Part shown: positions 1 through 7,150 of the stretch, one piece after another
Layout of the letters: the number at the start of each line of letters is the position of its first letter
Position numbering within the stretch: position 1 is the first letter of the stretch
Assembly: GCA_963834685.1 (NCBI GenBank)
Contig: CAWICW010000026.1
Span: 1-64,000, forward strand
Direction: 5' to 3'
DNA from: Palsa-504 sp963834685
GTDB lineage: Bacteria; Actinomycetota; Actinomycetes; Streptosporangiales; Streptosporangiaceae
DNA: 64,000 nucleotides
Program-made: the position numbers and the translations under genes
Notes under the pieces: model-generated
What the model saw: only the letters and a program-made list of their open reading frames with translations
Told to the model about the DNA's origin: nothing
The model's database searches: none

Positions 1-1696
1 GCCTGACCGGGCCGGTCAGCGCCGAGGCGATCGCGGCGAGCACGTTGGCCGCGATCGCGAACGCGAAGGCCACCCCGAGGCCGTCCTTGAACGGGGCGGT
101 GATCAGCTGCGGGAAGAACTGGCGCCCCGCGACGTAGGCGGCGCGCGCGGAGGGCAGGTGCGTCAGCAGCGGGCCCAGCAGCTGCTTCATCGGGTTGTAG
201 CCGAGGAAGGCCGCGAACAGCACGCCGATCGGCGGCAGGTGGCTGATGGTGTGCGCGGCCGCCGCCGGGATGCCCTGCGCGATCAGGCCGCTGGACAGTG
301 ACGAGGGCAGCTTGCTGGACAGCCCGGCCACCATCAGCGAGAAGAAGATCCCGATCGACAGCACGAAGGCGGTGTTCATGAACGTGGCGATCATGCCGGC
401 CGCCGCACCGCGCTGGTTGGCCGGGACGGCGTTCATCATCTCGGCCCGGTTCGGCGCGGCGAACACGCCGGAGCCGAACCCGTTGAGCACGACGATCAGC
501 GCGAACACCCAATACGGGAAGTTCACGGGCAGGAAGAGCAGGAAGATGAAGCTGAGCGCGGTGAGCAGCGCCCCGCCCGTGGTGAACCCCTTGGCGCCGA
601 ACCGGTCGGACAGCACGCCAGACAGCGGGGCGGACACCAGGAAGCCGACGGTCAGCGGCAGCAGGTAGATGCCTGCCCACAGCGGAGTCTGGCTGAAGCT
701 GTACCCGTGCAGCGGCAGCCAGATGCCCTGCAGCCAGATGATCAGCATGAACTGCATCCCGCCGCGGCCGAGCGCCATCAGGAAGTTCGCGAGGTTGCCC
801 AGGGCGAAGGCCCGGATGCGGAACAGCGACAGCCGGAACAGCGGGTCGGCGACCCTGGTCTCCACGAGGCCGAACACGATCAGGGTCGCCACGCCGCCGA
901 AGATGGCGCCGAGCACCCAGGGATTGGTCCAGCCCATCGGGTGCCCGCCGTAGGGCAGCAGGCCGTAGGTGATGCCGACCAGGATCGCGATCAGCCCGAC
1001 GGCGAACAAGATGTTGCCCCACCAGTCAATCCGCGACCGGCGGCGCACGCCGATGTCCTTCAGCATGAAGTACGCCCACACGGTGCCGAACGCCCCGACC
1101 GGCACCGAGACCAGGAATATGAGGTGCCAGTTGATCGGCCCGAGCAGGCCGCCGAGAATCAGCCCGACGAACGAGCCCGCGATGGCGGCGATCGAGTTCA
1201 TGCCCAGCGCGGTGCCCCGTTGGCTGGCCGGGAAGGCGTCGGTGAGGATGGCGGTGGAGTTGGCGAACAGGAACGCCCCGCCGATGCCCTGCACGATGCG
1301 CCAGATGATGAGCCATAGGGCCGCCGCGGTGCCGTGCATCCAGGTGGCGGCGAGGAAGATCGAGGCCACGGTGAAGACCGCGAACCCCATGTTGTACATC
1401 CGCACCCGGCCGAACATGTCGCCCAGCCGCCCGAACGACACCACCAGCACGGCCGACACGACCAGGAAGCCCATGAACATCCACAGCAGGTAGCTGGTGT
1501 TGCCCGGGCTCAGCGGGTTGAGCCCGATCCCGCGGAAGATGTCGGGTAGCGCGATCAGCACGATGGACTGGTTGATGGTGGCCATCAGAACGCCCAGCGT
1601 GGTGTTCGACAGCGCGATCCACTTGTAGTGCGGCCCGACCTGCACACCGCGGCTTTCGCCCGCAGGCACGCCCGTCACGCTGGAATTGGCCGTCAT
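1..1696 (-). CDS. MFS drug exporter, DHA2 family (14-TM), 3' end off the left edge
   Basis: Reading the minus strand from the ATG at 1696 (MTANSSVTGVPAGES) gives an uninterrupted 565-codon frame that leaves the window. It begins with a helix starting at KWIALSNTTLGVLMATINQS, followed by the DHA2 motif-C-like region IVQGIGGAFLFANS and the motif-A-like loop GRLGDMFGRVRMYN, with many hydrophobic segments after that. Proteins of this family export drugs or metabolites in exchange for protons at the cytoplasmic membrane. The substrate cannot be read from sequence. An AT-rich promoter/operator-like stretch lies about 60 bases upstream, and no regulator gene is adjacent on the visible side. Confidence 0.88.
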   Translation of the reverse strand, partial: MTANSSVTGVPAGESRGVQVGPHYKWIALSNTTLGVLMATINQSIVLIALPDIFRGIGLNPLSPGNTSYLLWMFMGFLVVSAVLVVSFGRLGDMFGRVRMYNMGFAVFTVASIFLAATWMHGTAAALWLIIWRIVQGIGGAFLFANSTAILTDAFPASQRGTALGMNSIAAIAGSFVGLILGGLLGPINWHLIFLVSVPVGAFGTVWAYFMLKDIGVRRRSRIDWWGNILFAVGLIAILVGITYGLLPYGGHPMGWTNPWVLGAIFGGVATLIVFGLVETRVADPLFRLSLFRIRAFALGNLANFLMALGRGGMQFMLIIWLQGIWLPLHGYSFSQTPLWAGIYLLPLTVGFLVSAPLSGVLSDRFGAKGFTTGGALLTALSFIFLLFLPVNFPYWVFALIVVLNGFGSGVFAAPNRAEMMNAVPANQRGAAAGMIATFMNTAFVLSIGIFFSLMVAGLSSKLPSSLSSGLIAQGIPAAAAHTISHLPPIGVLFAAFLGYNPMKQLLGPLLTHLPSARAAYVAGRQFFPQLITAPFKDGLGVAFAFAIAANVLAAIASALTGPVR

Positions 1697-1747
1697 TGCC
1701 GGTGAGCCCCCAAGATGTGGTTCAGGACCCGGATCACTTGCTTCGCA

Positions 1748-1764
1748 TTAACTAAGTAATTATA
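1748..1764 (-). promoter_or_regulatory. AT-rich -10 and half-palindrome upstream of the DHA2 exporter
   Basis: On the minus strand a perfect TATAAT hexamer occupies 1764-1759 and abuts an imperfect palindrome TTAACTAAGTAA (1748-1759), 52 bases or more above the exporter ATG. It is the only AT-rich patch in very G+C-rich sequence, as expected of a promoter overlapped by a TetR/MarR-type operator. No good -35 was found. Confidence 0.4.
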
Positions 1765-1931
1765 AACCGCATTCCCCGCCCCGGGCCGGCCGATCCTCCG
1801 CCTCGTTCCCCGCACAGGGCCGGGCTCATCTGCCCTGCGCCTTGCGGCCCGGCCCGGCCCGGCCCGGCGAAGACCAGATCTCGGCTGTCCGGGGCCCGCA
1901 CTCTGGCCGCTAAAATGTCAGTACCTCGCGC

Positions 1932-1937
1932 TAGTGT
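1932..1937 (+). promoter_or_regulatory. -10-like hexamer for a leaderless transcript of the HTH gene
   Basis: TAGTGT lies six bases before the ATG at 1944, and no Shine-Dalgarno sequence precedes that ATG. This is the spacing of actinobacterial leaderless promoters, where transcription starts at the start codon. Confidence 0.35.
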
Positions 1938-1943
1938 TCGAAT

Positions 1944-2657
1944 ATGCGTACCCCGCGGGAACTCGATCAGCTGCGGGAGCAGGCTATCCTTCTGCGCCGC
2001 CAGGGCAAGTCCCTGCGCCGGATCAAGGAGATCCTGGGCCCGATGAGTAACGCGACGCTCCACGACGCCCTGAAGGGCGAGCCGCCGTACCCGGACCGGA
2101 CCGGGCCAGGCTATGCGGAGTCCAGGGCCCGGGCCGCAGCGGGAGTCCGGCGGTACTGGGCTGCTGAGCATCCCGCCCGGGAAACCGCGCGAGCAGCCGT
2201 CAGCGCCGCCGCCGCGGCGCAGCTCGGGGAACTGACTGACCGGGAGATCATGGTCGCCGGCGCGATCGCCTACTGGTGCGAAGGCGCGAAGAGCAAGCCA
2301 TACCGGATGGATCAGCAGGTCCGCTTCATCAACAGCGACCCGGCACTGATCAGGTTGTTCCTCGCGTTCCTCGATCGGGCCGGAGTGCCTCGGCAGCGTC
2401 TGCGTTACTGCGTGCACATCCACGAGAGTGCGGATGTCAAGGCGGCTACCCGCTACTGGGCCAGGATGACGGGAGCCGCAGCGGATCAGTTCACCCGGCC
2501 CGTGATCAAACACCACGCTCCGCGGACACCGAGACCGTCCGGCAGCGCGGACTATCACGGCTGCCTGCGGGTGTCCGTGACCAAGAGCAGCACGCTGTAC
2601 CGCGAGATCAGCGGCTGGGCGCACGGGGTCATGGCCGCCAGGCGCGGTCCGCAGTGA
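1944..2657 (+). CDS. HTH protein with LAGLIDADG-like C-terminal domain, paralogue 1
   Basis: 237 aa. Residues 5-45 form a resolvase/Hin-like helix-turn-helix (LRRQGKSLRRIKEIL...). From about residue 90 there is a conserved block with GAIAYWCEGAK, then FINSDPALIRLFLAFLD, a His-rich strand (CVHIHESADV) and a C-terminal YHGCLRVSVTKSSTLYREI. The G-x3-W-x-EG plus NSDP-hydrophobic pattern resembles single-chain homing-endonuclease (LAGLIDADG) relatives found as orphan genes in actinobacteria; that assignment is inference. The function of the family is unknown to me. The stop overlaps the GTG of the next gene, a close paralogue. Confidence 0.75.
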   Translation: MRTPRELDQLREQAILLRRQGKSLRRIKEILGPMSNATLHDALKGEPPYPDRTGPGYAESRARAAAGVRRYWAAEHPARETARAAVSAAAAAQLGELTDREIMVAGAIAYWCEGAKSKPYRMDQQVRFINSDPALIRLFLAFLDRAGVPRQRLRYCVHIHESADVKAATRYWARMTGAAADQFTRPVIKHHAPRTPRPSGSADYHGCLRVSVTKSSTLYREISGWAHGVMAARRGPQ

Positions 2658-3532
2658 CCGCGCGAACCACCCGGGAATCCGCTCAGCTGCGTGAGCGTGC
2701 GATCGCACTGCGGCGGGCCGGCAAGTCCGTCCGTCAGATCAAGCAGGTCCTCGGCCCCGTCGGCAAGACGGCGCTGCACCACGCGCTGCGGGGAGAACCG
2801 CCACCCGAGTGGACCCGCAGGCCCAACGCCAAGGATGACCTACGGGCCAGAGCCCGGGAGCTGCGACGGCAAGGCCTGCACTACAAGGAGATCGTTGAGC
2901 AGCTGGGCGTCTCGAAGAGCTCGGTCTCCCTGTGGGTCCGAGACCTTCCGAGCCCGCCGAGAATGGCCCCGGACGAACACGCCAAGCGCACTTCCGAAGG
3001 GATCCGCCGGTACTGGAGCGCCGAGCGTCCGGTCCGGGCGGCACGACGCGCGGCGGCCAGCGCCGCGGCCGCCGACAGCGTCGGCGACCTGACCGGGCGT
3101 GAGATCCTCATCGCCGGCGCCGTCGCCTACCGATGCGAGGGCGCCAGGAACAAGCCGCACCGGCGAGCGGACCGGGTCACGTTCGCGAACAGCGACCCGA
3201 AACTCATCTCATTCTTCCTGCTCTTCTTGGACACCGCTGGGGTCCCGCGCTCAGATCTGGCATTCCAGCTGCAGATCCACGGGACTGCCGACGTAGCTGC
3301 GGCGATACGGTTCTGGCTCACCGTGACCGCGGCGCGACCAGACCAGTTCCGAAAGGTTTCCCTGAAGCAGGGTAATCCCCTGACTACGCGGAAGAATACG
3401 GGGGACGGCTATTACGGGTGCCTGCGGGTGGACGTCAGGCGAAGTTGCGAGCTCTACCGGAAGATTGAGGGCTGGGCCTCCGCGGTGACAGCAGGTGCGG
3501 AGGCTCCAGGCTGCTCAGGCACGGTCGGGTGA
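2654..3532 (+). CDS. HTH protein with LAGLIDADG-like C-terminal domain, paralogue 2
   Basis: 292 aa from the GTG at 2654, which overlaps the upstream stop (GTGA), so the two genes are probably translationally coupled. It carries two helix-turn-helix units in series, one like that of paralogue 1 (RAGKSVRQIKQVLG) and one of the QLGVSKSSVSLWVRD type. The shared domain follows: GAVAYRCEGAR, FANSDPKLISFFLLFLD, QLQIHGTADV, YYGCLRVDVRRSCELYRKIEGW. Paralogue 1 has only one HTH, so one copy gained or lost a DNA-binding unit. The pair lies directly beside a tRNA gene. No function is assigned. Confidence 0.75.
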   Translation: MTARTTRESAQLRERAIALRRAGKSVRQIKQVLGPVGKTALHHALRGEPPPEWTRRPNAKDDLRARARELRRQGLHYKEIVEQLGVSKSSVSLWVRDLPSPPRMAPDEHAKRTSEGIRRYWSAERPVRAARRAAASAAAADSVGDLTGREILIAGAVAYRCEGARNKPHRRADRVTFANSDPKLISFFLLFLDTAGVPRSDLAFQLQIHGTADVAAAIRFWLTVTAARPDQFRKVSLKQGNPLTTRKNTGDGYYGCLRVDVRRSCELYRKIEGWASAVTAGAEAPGCSGTVG

Positions 3533-3566
3533 TTACCTACCAGGGAAGTTACTTCCGAAGAAATTG

Positions 3567-3639
3567 CTCCCGGGGAAGGATTTGAACCTTCATTGACGGG
3601 ACCAAAACCCGTTGTCTTGCCTGGTTGGACGACCCGGGA
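3567..3639 (-). tRNA. tRNA-Gln (anticodon TTG)
   Basis: The minus strand folds as a complete 73-nt cloverleaf. The acceptor pairs TCCCGGG with CCCGGGA and has discriminator G; the D stem is GTC/GAC. The anticodon stem ACGGG/CCCGT encloses TTTTGGT with TTG at 34-36, and the T arm is GAAGG-TTCAAAT-CCTTC. CCA is not encoded. G73 and the UUG anticodon both fit glutamine. Confidence 0.95.
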
Positions 3640-3919
3640 TAGTTCGGATCCTCACTCTACCTGGAACCCACCCGCCCGGCAGAACTGGGATTCAGTCAAG
3701 CCTAGGCGATGCCCCGGAGCCGGCGTCATTATCTGGCGGCCCCCGAATGAGAGCGGACGCCGCGGGTAGTACGCACGCCACGTCGGCGAGCGCCGAACGG
3801 AAGTCGGCGCGGCGGGAAGAGAGCGGCGCGAACCGCCATTTGTCTCGCATGCTGAGACGCTCACGGGGGTCCCCAGACGAAATTCATAGGTTCATTTGCA
3901 GAAATTCACCTGCGAAGTG
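3640..3919. other. Intergenic stretch between tRNA-Gln and the desaturase promoter
   Basis: No gene with convincing codon structure was found on either strand. It ends in an AT-richer segment leading into the desaturase operators. Confidence 0.5.
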
Positions 3920-3958
3920 TTGCCTAACCTACGGTTTCGTAGGCTACGGTTACGTAAG
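3920..3958 (+). promoter_or_regulatory. Tandem palindromic operators over the desaturase promoter
   Basis: Two TACG-N4-CGTA sites lie 15 bp apart centre to centre. The first is a perfect 16-bp palindrome, CCTACGGTTTCGTAGG (3928-3943). The second has the core TACGGTTACGTA (3945-3956). A TTGCCT (3920-3925) and TACGGT (3945-3950) pair could be -35 and -10, so bound protein would block the polymerase. Palindromes of this size are typical TetR sites, and the TetR gene at 5151 directly downstream of the desaturase is the obvious candidate; that link is inference. Confidence 0.6.
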
Positions 3959-4003
3959 CGTACAAGCGCTCCAGCCTGTCCTGCCTGTACCCAGAGGAGC
4001 ACG

Positions 4004-5143
4004 ATGACCACTTCTCCCGACACCGTCCACCTGGCCGACGCCTCGGCGGCGCCGCCCGCCGGCCTCACGGAGCAGGCGCCCGCGCCCGGCGGGACGCCCG
4101 GGGGAGCGGTCAGAACCCAGCCGCGCACGCCCCGGCCGGATCTCGAGGACGAGCCGAGCTCGGCACTCCAGCGCTTCATGGTCGGCCTGTTCGTGGCCGT
4201 CCCGCTGGTGGCCCTGGTCGCCGCGATCCCGCTGCTGTGGGGCTGGGGCCTGGGCTGGCACGACGTCGTCATCGCGCTGGTCTTCTACTGGGTGTCCGGG
4301 CTCGGCGTGACGGTCGGCTTCCACCGGTACTTCACCCACGGATCGTTCAAGGCCAAGACCGGGCTGCGGGTCGCGCTGGCCACCGCGGGCAGCCTGGCCA
4401 TCGAGGGGCCGGTCATCACCTGGGTGTCGGATCACCGCCGGCACCACAAGTACAGCGACCGGGAGGGCGACCCGCACTCGCCGTGGCGCTACGGGGACGA
4501 CTGGAAGGCGCTGACCAAGGGCCTGGTGTACGCGCACGTGGGCTGGCTCTTCGACCCCAACCAGACCTCGCAGGAGAAGTTCTCGCCCGACCTGCTCGCG
4601 GACCGGCGGATCCGGCGGGTGGATCGCTTGTTCCCCGCGCTGGTTGCGGTCTCGCTGCTGCTCCCCGCGCTGATCGGCGGGCTGTGGGGGCTGTCCTGGT
4701 GGGGCGCGGTGACGGCCTTCTTCTGGGCCAGCCTGGTCCGGATCGCGCTGCTGCACCACGTCACCTGGTCGATCAACTCCGTCTGCCACACCTTCGGCAG
4801 CGAGGAGTTCGAGGTGCGGGACAAGTCGCGCAACGTGGCGTGGCTGGCCATCGCGTCGTTCGGCGAGTCCTGGCACAACCTGCACCACGCCGACCCGACG
4901 TGCGCCCGGCACGGCGCGCTGAAGGGCCAGCTCGACCCGAGCGCGCGCGTCATCTGGGCGCTGGAGAAGCTGGGCTGGGCCTATGACGTCCGGTGGCCGG
5001 ACGAGGACCGGCTCTCCGGCAAGCGCCCCGCCACCGCCACGCGGAAACTGGGCTCGATGACCCGCCGCCGCGTCGCGGCGGGCCCGGCCGGGGTCGCCCT
5101 CCCGGGGCAGTACAGTGGCGCGGTGTCCGCGGAGCCGCAATGA
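4004..5143 (+). CDS. Acyl-CoA/acyl-lipid delta-9 fatty acid desaturase
   Basis: 379 aa. The ATG at 4004 is preceded by AGAGGAGC and is preferred to earlier in-frame codons. This is a membrane di-iron desaturase with the three canonical histidine boxes: HRYFTH (107-112), HRRHH (144-148) and HNLHH (291-295). Hydrophobic helices sit around 58-80, 86-105, 208-230 and 233-255. It would introduce a cis double bond into saturated acyl chains using O2 and an electron donor, adjusting membrane fluidity. The first 50 residues are Pro/Ala-rich and probably cytoplasmic. Tandem palindromes upstream and a TetR gene 7 bases downstream suggest lipid-responsive repression. Confidence 0.92.
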   Translation: MTTSPDTVHLADASAAPPAGLTEQAPAPGGTPGGAVRTQPRTPRPDLEDEPSSALQRFMVGLFVAVPLVALVAAIPLLWGWGLGWHDVVIALVFYWVSGLGVTVGFHRYFTHGSFKAKTGLRVALATAGSLAIEGPVITWVSDHRRHHKYSDREGDPHSPWRYGDDWKALTKGLVYAHVGWLFDPNQTSQEKFSPDLLADRRIRRVDRLFPALVAVSLLLPALIGGLWGLSWWGAVTAFFWASLVRIALLHHVTWSINSVCHTFGSEEFEVRDKSRNVAWLAIASFGESWHNLHHADPTCARHGALKGQLDPSARVIWALEKLGWAYDVRWPDEDRLSGKRPATATRKLGSMTRRRVAAGPAGVALPGQYSGAVSAEPQ

Positions 5144-6341
5144 TGACCCAGTGAGTGCCCAGCCCCCCAGATCCGGCCGCAAGCGGATGACCGGGAAGGA
5201 ACGGCGGGAGCAGCTGCTCGACATCGGGCGGCGGCTGTTCGCCGAGCGCGGGTTCGAGGGAACCTCGATCGAGGAGATCGCGGCCCAGGCCGGCGTGTCC
5301 AAACCGGTGGTGTACGAGCACTTCGGCGGCAAGGAGGGGCTCTACGCGGTCGTGGTCGACCGCGAGGTCGAGCGGCTGCTGACCATGGCCACCTCGCTCC
5401 TGGACGGCGACCACACCCGGGACAAGTTCGAGGCCGCGGCGGTGAGCCTGTTCCAGTACATCGACGACAACGCCGACGGGTTCCGCATCCTGGTCCGGGA
5501 CTCCAACCCCGGATCGAGCACCGGCACCTACGGCACGCTGCTGAGCGACATCGCCGGCCAGGTGGAGTACATCCTGGCCGACTTCCTGGTCTCCCGCGAC
5601 CACGAGGCCAAGCTCGCGCCGTTGTACGCGCAGATGCTGGTCGGCATGGTCGCGTTCGCCGGGCAGTGGTGGCTTGACGCCCGCAAGCCGAAGCTGGAAG
5701 AGGTCGCGGCCAACCTGATCGACCTGGCCTGGAACGGCCTGTCCCATCTGGACGCGAACGGTACCGGGAAACCGCGGCCGGGGGGAGACCGGCGGTAAGC
5801 CCCCCGCGAGCCAAAGGGGCGCGGTGCCGCCTGGACCGAGGAGCGAAGCGACGAGGGAAGGCGGCACCTTAAGAGCGCCCGGAGGCGAGCGGGGTAACAC
5901 AGCAGCGGCCCCGGGCGCCAGGATGACGGTGCCCGAGCCGGCCGTCGCGGTCGGCAGGCCCGCGGCCGACCAGGCGCGGAACCCGCCGATCAGGTCGGTC
6001 GCACGGCACAAGCCCAGGTCGTGCAGGGCCGCCGCGGCCAGGCTGGACGTATAGCCCTCCTGGCAGAACACGATGATCCGGTGCTCATAGCCGGTGACCC
6101 AGGGCAGCCGGGCGTCACAGCCGGGATCCAGCCGCCATTCCAGGTGGTTGCGTTCCACGATGGCCGAGCCGGGGATCTCCCCCTCGCCCGCGCGCTGGGC
6201 CACGGGCCGGATGTCGATGAGCACCGCGCCCTCGGCTTGTTCCCGGAACGCCTCGTCCGGTGTCAGCCGCCGCAGCCGACCGCGGGCGTCCGCGAGGATC
6301 TCCTCGATGCCGCGGGCGCCCGCCGGGCGGGCCGTCACCAC
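4950..6341 (-). CDS. Rhodanese-like protein whose frame reads through a repeat
   Basis: The GTG at 6341 (or 6338) overlaps the cysteine dioxygenase stop. The first ~140 residues are a single rhodanese domain: VLIDIRPVAQRAGEGEIPGS, active-site loop VFCQEGYTSS with the catalytic Cys, and GGFRAWSAAGLP. It probably moves sulfane sulfur from cysteine catabolism. After residue ~150 no stop occurs. The frame passes through the 5805-5895 repeat and continues antisense to the TetR gene up to 4950 with no recognisable domain. Either a stop was lost when the repeat arrived or the true product carries a long unstructured tail. The functional part is about 5900-6341. Confidence 0.6.
   Translation of the reverse strand: MVTARPAGARGIEEILADARGRLRRLTPDEAFREQAEGAVLIDIRPVAQRAGEGEIPGSAIVERNHLEWRLDPGCDARLPWVTGYEHRIIVFCQEGYTSSLAAAALHDLGLCRATDLIGGFRAWSAAGLPTATAGSGTVILAPGAAAVLPRSPPGALKVPPSLVASLLGPGGTAPLWLAGGLPPVSPRPRFPGTVRVQMGQAVPGQVDQVGRDLFQLRLAGVKPPLPGERDHADQHLRVQRRELGLVVAGDQEVGQDVLHLAGDVAQQRAVGAGARSGVGVPDQDAEPVGVVVDVLEQAHRRGLELVPGVVAVQERGGHGQQPLDLAVDHDRVEPLLAAEVLVHHRFGHAGLGRDLLDRGSLEPALGEQPPPDVEQLLPPFLPGHPLAAGSGGLGTHWVIIAAPRTPRHCTAPGGRPRPGPPRRGGGSSSPVSAWRWRGACRRAGPRPATGRHRPSPASPAPR
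5151..5798 (+). CDS. TetR-family regulator, Rv3208-like
   Basis: 215 aa from the GTG at 5151. The N-terminal HTH is textbook TetR: FAERGFEGTSIEEIAAQAGV, then SKPVVYEHFGGKEGLYAVV. A ligand-binding helical domain follows, with FRILVRDSNPGSS and QWWLDARKPK, matching the actinobacterial Rv3208 subgroup. It lies 7 bases after the desaturase stop in the same direction and probably belongs to the same transcript, an autoregulatory arrangement if it binds the operators at 3928-3956. The gene's 3' end abuts a copy of the ~90-bp dispersed repeat, and a convergent reading frame runs antisense across it. Confidence 0.85.
   Translation: MSAQPPRSGRKRMTGKERREQLLDIGRRLFAERGFEGTSIEEIAAQAGVSKPVVYEHFGGKEGLYAVVVDREVERLLTMATSLLDGDHTRDKFEAAAVSLFQYIDDNADGFRILVRDSNPGSSTGTYGTLLSDIAGQVEYILADFLVSRDHEAKLAPLYAQMLVGMVAFAGQWWLDARKPKLEEVAANLIDLAWNGLSHLDANGTGKPRPGGDRR
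5805..5895. repeat. Dispersed ~90-bp structured repeat, copy 1
   Basis: It runs from CGCGAGCCAAAGGGGCGC to GGAGGCGAGCGGGG. Perfect 9-bp inverted arms GGTGCCGCC (5823-5831) and GGCGGCACC (5860-5868) enclose a 28-base loop rich in GAGCGA/ACGAGG. Outer arms GGGCGC (5817-5822) and GCGCCC (5875-5880) extend the stem. It fills the gap between the convergent TetR and rhodanese genes. Related copies lie at 8729-8822, 20368-20488 and 37708-37798. Confidence 0.85.
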
Positions 6342-6844
6342 GCCGCGGGACCTTCGGTGGCCAGCTTGACCAGCCCGCCCGAGGTGAGCTCGTAGCGCGT
6401 CATCTGCGGGATGGGCGGCGAGTACGCGTGCACGCTCACCGCGACCGAGGCCGCGGCGGCGTTGCGCACGTCGTGGATATAGCGGGGTCCGAACGCCCGT
6501 GACCCGCCCGCCCCGACCGGCTTGGCCAGCACGTGCCCGGTCGCCTGGGCGCCGACCACCCGGCGCTCCATCAGGGTGCCCCAGACCACCGCGAACGCGC
6601 CGGCCGCCCCGCCGTGATCATGGAAGCCGGTGGCCTGGCCCGGCAGCCAGCTGATGACCCATACCTCGTGGCTGTCGTCGAGGTGGATCCGCTCGTACCA
6701 GCGGCCGGCCGGATTCAGCCTGACCCGCGTGAGCCACTCCGCGGGGCTCGCCGCCAGGCGTCGCACCACGTCGGCTAGTTGCCGCGCGCCGAGTAGCCGG
6801 CCAGGAACGGTGTCGAGGGACGTTGGCCGGATCATCGTACTCAT
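6335..6844 (-). CDS. Cysteine dioxygenase, type I (cupin)
   Basis: 169 aa. The ATG at 6844 follows GGAGAGAAAGCGAC, a good ribosome site. The cupin metal site is visible as GFHDHGGAAGAF plus the downstream His of YIHDVRN. Family members oxidise cysteine to cysteine sulfinate with Fe(II) and O2. The gene overlaps the rhodanese gene by a few bases (GTGGTGA), so the two are translationally coupled, a common actinobacterial sulfur-catabolism pair. The 5' leader contains a small Cys-containing ORF (7002-7109) and two hairpins, pointing to cysteine-responsive control. Confidence 0.85.
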   Translation of the reverse strand: MSTMIRPTSLDTVPGRLLGARQLADVVRRLAASPAEWLTRVRLNPAGRWYERIHLDDSHEVWVISWLPGQATGFHDHGGAAGAFAVVWGTLMERRVVGAQATGHVLAKPVGAGGSRAFGPRYIHDVRNAAAASVAVSVHAYSPPIPQMTRYELTSGGLVKLATEGPAAW

Positions 6845-6871
6845 GTCGCTTTCTCTCCTCACGTCTAAGAA

Positions 6872-7017
6872 ACTGGCTGCGGGAAGCCAGTGAGAACCGG
6901 GTGAACTAAGTGACCAGCCGCGCCCGGGCCACCAGGGTGCCCGGATGACCGGGCGGCCGGGATGGACCGGACGAGCCGGAAAGCGGAACGAACCTGGCCG
7001 GTCAGAGCGAGCCGGCC
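6872..7017 (-). promoter_or_regulatory. Two hairpins in the cysteine dioxygenase leader
   Basis: Hairpin 1 pairs GGCCGG (6996-7001) with CCGGCC (7012-7017) and includes the stop codon of the small leader ORF. Hairpin 2 pairs ACTGGCT (6872-6878) with AGCCAGT (6885-6891), about 30 bases before the dioxygenase start. The arrangement fits transcriptional or translational attenuation coupled to leader translation; the sequence alone does not show which. Confidence 0.4.
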
Positions 7018-7109
7018 GGACACCGCTGGACGTGAAGCACCAGCGGACAGACGCCGGCGGGAACGCGGTGACGGCAAGGCACTGATCGGAGAGGCAGGTC
7101 ACGGCGCAT
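7002..7109 (-). CDS. Small cysteine-containing leader peptide (putative)
   Basis: 35 codons from the ATG at 7109, preceded at suitable distance by AGGA. The product contains Cys at 12, 21 and 30, and ends LVLHVQRCPAGSL. That ending resembles the LHVDLxRC signature I associate with short leader peptides upstream of sulfur genes in streptomycetes; the resemblance is from memory, not a search. It lies 158 bases before cysteine dioxygenase in the same direction, with a hairpin over its stop codon. Ribosome stalling at the Cys codons when Cys-tRNA is scarce would be the expected mechanism. Confidence 0.5.
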   Translation of the reverse strand: MRRDLPLRSVPCRHRVPAGVCPLVLHVQRCPAGSL

Positions 7110-7128
7110 GCCGCGATCCTGCCAGAGC

Positions 7129-7150
7129 TTCCCTATTAAATCAATGGGAA
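7129..7150 (-). promoter_or_regulatory. AT-rich near-palindrome upstream of the leader peptide
   Basis: The segment pairs TTCCC and GGGAA ends around an ATT/AAT core with one-base asymmetry. It overlaps the last codons of tam and lies 20 bases above the leader ATG. It is the only AT-rich patch in the gap and could be the operator/promoter of the cysteine operon. Confidence 0.4.

Noticed and set aside
6845..6990. Possible SAM-type riboswitch in the cysteine dioxygenase leader (GGTGCCCGG-like stretch)
   Set aside because: The resemblance is on the wrong strand and lacks the conserved core helices; the leader ORF and hairpins explain the region better.
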